From contig JAZAYU010000012.1 of the NCBI GenBank assembly GCA_038501625.1, forward strand, positions 744,001 to 808,000: a DNA stretch of 64,000 nucleotides. Direction: 5' to 3'. The notes under the pieces were generated by a model. It saw only the letters and a list, made by a program, of their open reading frames with translations, was not told where the DNA came from and made no database searches. Each line of letters begins with the position of its first letter. The stretch's first letter is position 1. The stretch comes from Corbicula japonica. Taxonomy: Eukaryota > Mollusca > Bivalvia > Venerida > Cyrenidae. Positions 57,060 to 64,000 of the stretch are shown one piece after another. The position numbers and the translations under genes were made by a program.

Positions 57060-60000
57060 GATAGGTCTTTTACTATGACGAGACAGACAAGAAAAGCAAC
57101 TATTTCATGAGTGAATTCTTGTAATATGACATTAAAACATGTATTGAGTATTTCTTTAGCCCAATACTTGAGGGTCGCGGTCATTGTAAAGTGCATTTTC
57201 GAGTTAATTTGCGCGCATGAAAGAGAATTTGTAGGTAGATAGTTGTTACTAGCAGAGTTTTTAGTGACAATGTCATGTTCTGTGAAGTAAAACACTGTTG
57301 AAGAATCCAGTTTCAAATGGTACAACGCTTGAGAGTCTGTCATAAATAATAATCGTTTTTGGAATGATCTTTCTTACTTCTTTGCGATTTCTCTTCAATT
57401 ATTATCAGAAACCTTAAAAAAGAATGTGATTCGTGTATTTCTGTACGAGTACACGAAAACCAATCATTTTATTCTATGTACATCACGTATAGTTGGTATT
57501 TCTAATGCCCAAAACGTGAGGATCTCGAACATTGTTTAGTGCATTTTAGAGCAAATTCGTGCAAGAACGAGAATTACTTTCACGTAAGTATAGTTGTTAT
57601 AAGCCGAGTGTGCCCTGTAACTTAATGCTAACTTCTGTAAACTAAAACACTGTTGAAGAATCCAGTTTGAAAGGGTACAACGCTTGAGGGTCAATAATTA
57701 ATAATGTTCTTCATTTCAAATGCTCTTCTTACTGCTTTGCGATTTCTCTTAAACTGTTATCAGAAACCTTATGAAAGGCTCTGAATCGTGTATTTTTGTA
57801 TGAATAAATGAAAACCAATCACTTTATTCTATTTACAGGGAATATATAGTTGGTATTTGTAATGCCCAATACCTAAGGGTCTCGAACATTGTTTAGTGCA
57901 TTTTAGAGCCAATTCATGCAAGAACGAGATTTTTTTTCATGTAGGTAGTTGTTATAAGCAGAGTGTTTAATGTCACTTAATGTTAGATTTCATAAAAATA
58001 AACATTGTTGAAGCGTACATTTGCAATGTGTAAAATACTTGAAGGTCAATAATAAGTAATTACAAATGCTGGCTGTTGCCGTAATGCGATTTCTCTTTAA
58101 TCGTGTTCAGAATCATAAGAAAAATATCTGATTCATGTTTCTTTCACCTAAATACATTTAAACCAATCAATTCCTTCTATCAACATCGCATTTGACCCAA
58201 CACCTGAGGGTCGCGTCAAAGAAAAGAGATACGGAGAGTTTTTCATTCACTTAGTGTTGTTTTTAAGTGGAAAGTTGTTATAACCATAGTGTGGCAAGAA
58301 ATTGAATGTAAGCTGCTGCAAACTCAAACATTTTGGTGAAGAATCGAGTTCCTATGGGTACAACACTTGATGGTTACTTACAAATGATGTTTCTTATGCC
58401 AACTGCTGAATACGACTGTCATGCAACGCGTATTTTACAATGGTGAGGCACGTAAGAAAAAGCATGCCTTTCATGAATGAATTCTTATATTAGTACATTA
58501 AAAGCATTTCGTGTTAAATATACAGTGCATGTATTGAGTAGTTTCTAAGCCCAATACTTGAGGGTCGCGACCATTCTTAAGTGCATTTTAGAGCCGATTC
58601 GTGCAAGAAAGAACATTTTTGTCATGTCGGTAGTTTTTATATGCAGGTGTAACTTAATGCTAACTTCTGTAAACTCAAACATTGTTGAAGAATACAGTTG
58701 GAAAGGGTACAACGCTTGAGGGTCAATAATAAATAATGTCCTTTATTTCAAATTCTTTTTTTACTGCTTTGCGATTTCTCTTAATTTTTTTTATGAGAAA
58801 CTTTATGAAAGGATGTGATTCATGTATGTTTGTATTAAAACATGAAACCAATAACTTTATTCTATGTACAGCGGATATAGTAAGTAGTTCGAAAGCCCAA
58901 TACCTGAGGGTCTCGGACATCGTAAAGTGCGTGTTAGTGTAAATTTGCTGAAGAAAGAGAATTTTGTGTGTATGCAGTTGTTAAAAGCAGAGTGTTTAAT
59001 GTCAGTGAATGTTAGATTCTATAAAATTAAACATATTGTTGAAGAGTACATTTTCAATGGGTACAATACATGAGGGTAAATAATAAGTAATGCATCATGT
59101 TACAAATGTTGGCTGTTGCTGTAATGCGATTACTCTTTAATTATGTTCAGAATCCTAAGAAAAATATGTGATTCAAGTTGCGTTCACCTAATACATTACA
59201 GCCAATCACTTCCTTCTATCTACATAAGATATTTTGAGCATTTATACAACCCACAATATGAGGGTCGTGTGAAAGAAACGAGATACGGAGCCTGAGTTTT
59301 TCATTCACAAAAAAACGTGTAATTTTTTAAGTGAAAAGTTGTTATAACCATAGGTTGGTAAGAAATTTAATGTTAGCTACTGCTAACACAAACATTTGAA
59401 TGAAGAGTCCAGTTCTAATGGGTACAACACTTGAGGGTTACTAACAAATGAGGTTTATTATGCCAACTGCTGAACGTCGCGTTCATGCGATGATTCTTTA
59501 ATAATGGGGATATACATATTAAGAAAAGCATATATTTCATGAATGAATTCTTGCATTATTACATTAAAAGCGATTTTCTTCTAATATACAGTGCATGTAG
59601 TTCTTGATCCCAATACTTGAGGGTCGCGGTAATGTGTAAATTGCATTTTAGAGCCACTCCGTGCCCAATAAAAAGAATTTATGAAGGAAAGTTGTTATAA
59701 GCAGAGGATTTTATGTTACTTGATGCTATGCTCTGTAAACTAAAACACTTTTGAAGAATCCAGTTTTAAAAGAAACAACGCGCGAGGGTCAATAATAAAT
59801 AGTTATCTTTATTTTAAATTATGTTTCTTACTTATTTGCGATTTCTCTTAAATTGTTAACAAAACTCTTATGAAAAGATCTGATTCATGTATTTTTGTAT
59901 TAATTCATGAAACCCAATCACTTAATTCTATGGACAGCGGATATAGATGGTATTTCTAATGCCCAATACCTGAGGGTGGCGAACATTGTTCAGTGCATTT

Positions 60001-63000
60001 TGTAGCCAATTCGTGCAAGAACGAGAACTTGGTTATGTAGATAGCTGTTATAAGTAGATTGTATTCTGTACTTTAATGTTAACTCATGTAAACTCAAACA
60101 TTGTTGAAGAACCCAGTTAGAAAGAGTACATCGCTTGAGGGTCAATCATAAATAACGTTCTTCATCCCAAATGCTCCTTTTTGTACTGCTTTGCTATTTT
60201 TCTTAAATTGTTATCAGAAACCTTATGAAATGATCTGATTCGCGTATTTTTTGTATTAAAACATGAAAACCAATTACATTTTTATGTACAACGCATGTAG
60301 TTGGTATTTCTGAAGGAAAATACCTGAGGGTCTCGGACATCGTAAAGTGCATTTTAGAGCCAATTCGCCCACGAGGAGATTTTTTGTATATAGGTAGTTG
60401 TTATAAGCAGAGCGTTTAATGTCACTTAATGTTAGAATATGTAAAAATAAACATATTGTTGAAGCGTACATTTGCAATGGCTACAATATTTGAGGGTCAA
60501 TAGTAAGTAATGCACCTGATAACAAATGCTGGCTGTTGCTGTAATGCGATTTCTCTTTAATTGTGTTCAGAATCCTTAGAAAAGTATCTAAATCATGTTT
60601 CGTTCACATAATACATTAGAACCAATCGCTGTCTTATATCTACATCATATATGTTGAGCATTTCTAAAACCCAACACCTGAGGGTCGCGTGAAAGGAAAG
60701 AGATACGGAGAGATATTCATTCACTCAAACGTATTGTTTTTAAGTAAAAAGTTGTTATAACAATAGTTTGGCAAGAAAATAAATATATACTGCTGTGTAC
60801 TCAAACATTTTGATGAAGTCCAGTTCTTATGGGTGCAACACTTGAGGATTACTCACAAATGACGTTTCTTATGCCAAATGTTTAATGCGACTGCCATGCG
60901 ATGAATCTTTAACAATGGTGAGACACCTAAGAAAAGCATCCATTTCGTGAATAGATTATTGTATTAATACATTTAAAACCATTTCCTTATATACACAGTG
61001 CATGAATTGGGTATTTCCAAAGCACAATACTTGAGGGTCGAGGTAATTGTAAAGGGCATTTTCGAGCGAATTCGCGCACAATAACGGCAAAATATTTATG
61101 TAGGAAGTTGTTAATAGTAGAGGTTTTCATGTAAACTAAAACACTTTTGAAGAATCCAGTTGCAAAGAGTACAAGGTTTGACGGTCAACGAAATATAACG
61201 TTCTTAATATGAAATGTGTTTCTTACTGCTTTGCAATTCCCTTGAATGACTATGAGAAGACGTGCAACTGAGCATGAATACATGAACAACAATCACTTAT
61301 TTCTATGTAAAGCGGATATAGTTGATATTTCTAATGCCCAATATCTGAGGGTCGCAAACAGCTTAAAGCGCATTTTAGAGCTATTTCGCGCAAGAAAGAG
61401 ACTTATGTTCATGTTCTTAGTTGTTATAGGCGGAGTGTGTCATGAAAATTAATGTTAAGTTCTGTAAACTCGAACATTGTTGAAGAATCCATTTGCAAAT
61501 GGTACAACGTTTGAGGGTCAGCAATAAATAACGTTCTTTGTCCTATACCTGAGGGTCGCGAACATCGTAAAGTGTATTTTAGAGGCAATTGGCACATTTA
61601 GGAGATTTTTTTATGGTTAGAAAGTTGTTATAAGCATAGGATTTAATGTCACTTAATGTTAGGTTTTGTAAACTTAAACATAATGTTAAAGCGTACATTT
61701 GTAATGGGTACAATACTTGAGGGTCAATAATAACGTATGTACCTTATAACAAATGCTGGTTGTTGCTGTCATGCGATTTCTCTATTATTATGTTGAGAAT
61801 CGTAAGAAAAATATCTGATTCATGTTTCGTTTACCTAATACATTAAAACCAATCACTTTATTATATTTACATCACGTATTTTGAGCATTTCTAAACCCCA
61901 ACACCTGAGGGTCGCGAAAAAGAGAAGAGAAACGGATTGTTTTTGATTCACTTAAATGTATTGTTTTTAAGTAGAAATTTGTTATAACTATAATTTGGTA
62001 AGAAATTAAATGTTACCTGCTCCCTACTGAGACATTTTGGTGAAGAGTCCAGTTCATATGGGTGCAACACTTGAGGGTTACTCACAAATGATGTTTCTTA
62101 TGCCAACTGCTAAGTGCGACTGTCGTTAGATCAGTCGTTAACAATGGTGAGACCCAAATGAGAAAAACATATATTTCATGAAAGAATTATTGTATTATTA
62201 CATTAAAAACCATTTGCTTATATACACAGTGCATGAAATGGGTATTTCTAAAGCACAACACTTGAGGGTCGCGGTAATTGTTGATTGCATTACAGAGCCA
62301 TTTCGCGGGCAATAAAAGAATTTTTTGTGTATAAACAGAGTGTTTCATGTCACTTAATGTTGATATGTTCTGTAAAGTAAAACACTGTGGAAGAATCCAT
62401 TTGCAAAGGGTACAACGCTTGAGGGTCAGCGAAATACAACTGTCTTTATATTGAATGTGTTCCTTACTGCTTTGCGATGTCTCTTGAATTGTTATGAAAG
62501 GTCATATGAAAGGATCTTATTCATGTAATTTTGTATGAATATATGAAGAACAATCACTTAATTCTATGTTCAGCACATAAAGTTGGAATTTCTAATGCCC
62601 AATACCTGAGGGTCGCGAACATCGTAAAGTGCATTTTACAGCCATTTCGTGCAAGAAAGAGACTTATGTTCATGTAGTTAGTTGTTATAAGCAGAGTGTG
62701 TTCTGAAAATTAATGTTAAGTTCTGTAAACTCGAACATTGTTGAAGAATCCATTTGCAAAGGGTACAACGTTTGAGGGTCAGCAATAAATAACGTTCTTT
62801 GTTTCAAATGGGTTTCTAACTGCTTTCCGAGTTCTCTTAAATTATTATCCGAAACCTTGGAAAGGGACGTGATTCGGATATTTTGTATGAATAAATGAAA
62901 ACTAACCACTTTATTCTATGTACAGTGCACATAGTTGGTATTTCGAATGTCCAATACCTGAGGGTCGCGAACATCGTAAAGTGCGTTTTAGAGCCGATTC

Positions 63001-63365
63001 TTACACGAAGGAGAGTTTGTGTGTGTAGAAAGTTGTTATAAGCATAGAATTTAATGTCACATAATGTTAGGTTTTGTAAACTTAAACATATTGTTCAAGC
63101 GTACATTTGTAATGGGTACAATACTTGAGGGTCAATAATAACGTATGTACCTTATAACAAATGCTGGTTGTTGCTGTCATGCGATTTCTCTATTATTATG
63201 TTGAGAATCGTAAGAAAAATATCTGATTCATGTTTCGTTTACCTAATACATTAAAACCAATCACTTTATTCTATTAACATCACGTATTTTGAGCATTTCT
63301 AAACCCCAACACCTGAGGGTCGCGAAAAAGACAAGAGAAACGGAATGGTTTTTTTTTTCATTAAC
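57060..63365. repeat. Satellite with higher-order repeat organisation, 6.3 kb
   Basis: A conserved TGAGGGTC box recurs about every 165-190 bp. Two unit classes alternate: one reads CCAATACCTGAGGGTCGCG, the other ACAACGCTTGAGGGTCAATA. Subtypes recur in order A-B-C-B-C-D-E-F. Type A boxes fall near 57172, 58557, 59615, 61030 and 62262, giving higher-order units of 8, 6, 8 and 8 (one shortened) boxes; the last is cut off at 63365. No coding potential. Confidence 0.9.
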
Positions 63366-64000
63366 TTAAAGGAATACGTTTGGCTGGATTTCACCAGTAC
63401 TATGTTATTGAGCGTTACTTATGCATCATTTTGACGTATAAAACTTTATTTTATGTTAAATATTGACAAAGTTATCTCCATTCAAAGATCCGTTATTTGC
63501 AAAATCGGCGGGCATCCATGGCCGTCGCCATGTTTGTTTCCTTTTCGATGCGCGCACCTGCTGATGACGTCAATTACACACTTCCGGTTCGTATCGTTTC
63601 CATTTTATTTCCAATTCTTAGCATTCTCAACAATGGAATATTCATTCATTAAACAAATTTAAAATAGTGTATGATTTTGAGCCTGAAAATTCTGAAACTG
63701 AATTAGCCAAAACTGAAAGAAACTGCTTGTTTTGCCACCATTAATTACAAAAGAATGCCGAAAATTGCAGCACGTTTTAACCTATTTTCTTGTTTAAAAG
63801 TATGTAGTGAGGCCATTATATAGGTGTAAAGTTTGTGATATTTTTCCTGAACGACTTTGCAGATTTTTCGACCAAAATGCGTTTACTAACGTTTGAATTC
63901 AGCGATCTAGCATCATTGTTGTATGCGGCATCTGAAGCGATCAAATTAACCACTTTTTTTCATTTTGTATTAACAAGTACCAATGACTTTTTTAAAAATG
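63366..64000. other. Right-edge single-copy stretch
   Basis: The satellite stops at 63365. The stretch around 63490-63600 is less AT-rich and holds a perfect TGACGTCA near 63565 and CACTTCCGG, elements often found in housekeeping promoters. No coding exon is recognised. Confidence 0.4.

Noticed and set aside
56972..57343. A 123-codon minus-strand frame
   Set aside because: It lies mostly in satellite sequence and has no conserved motif; similar shorter frames recur in other satellite units.

Overview
The window is nuclear DNA from a mollusc, most likely a bivalve. It has canonical GT-AG introns, a vertebrate-class laminin alpha gene with about 1 kb introns, and bivalve-type repeats: tandem-core 'pearl'/Helitron-like elements ending in a CTCCCCC...GGGGGAG hairpin, a tRNA-headed SINE, and about 35 copies of one palindromic MITE. 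I cannot name the species. One 500-base run of N (45207-45706) is a scaffold gap.

Region 1 (451-32694, minus strand) holds 28 consecutive exons of a laminin alpha subunit of the alpha-3/5 (LanA) type, 1574 codons with every exon phase consistent. In protein order they encode the later part of the LN domain, about eleven laminin EGF-like (LE) repeats, a long cysteine-poor L4-like domain, LE repeats 12-16 and the start of the L4a domain. The gene continues past the left edge. Its first coding exon(s), with signal peptide and start of LN, are not visible. The introns are crowded with MITEs, minisatellites, hairpins and one SINE. At four splice junctions the splice signal itself has been tandemly duplicated, one intron is GC-AG, and ten donors have a MITE ending 15-51 bp away.

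Region 2 (32.7-45.2 kb) holds a 1.5 kb TA-flanked transposon, an unannotated AT-rich stretch, a four-exon plus-strand gene fragment with a Mutator-like transposase domain (39067-40899, in-frame TGA near its start), a 1 kb G/T-only microsatellite, and two pearl-like elements, the second running into the gap.

Region 3 (45.7-56 kb) is a nest of transposons. A truncated MULE transposase (49596-50333, minus) lies between oppositely oriented minisatellite arrays sharing the core GCACTAAGTAC/GTACTTAGTGC, suggesting a foldback-type element. The right array is split by a 3.1 kb element with perfect TTAA target duplications. Next to it a palindromic MITE carries a nested hAT-like MITE with an 8-bp target duplication.

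Region 4 (57.06-63.36 kb) is a satellite with about 170-bp spacing of a TGAGGGTC box, organised as a higher-order repeat of 8 (once 6) units. The last 600 bp look single-copy, without a recognisable gene.

The only host gene I can support is the laminin; everything else is mobile or tandem DNA. Exon calls rest on reading frame, splice consensus and family motifs. TE superfamily calls rest on target duplications and terminal inverted repeats and are inference where stated.
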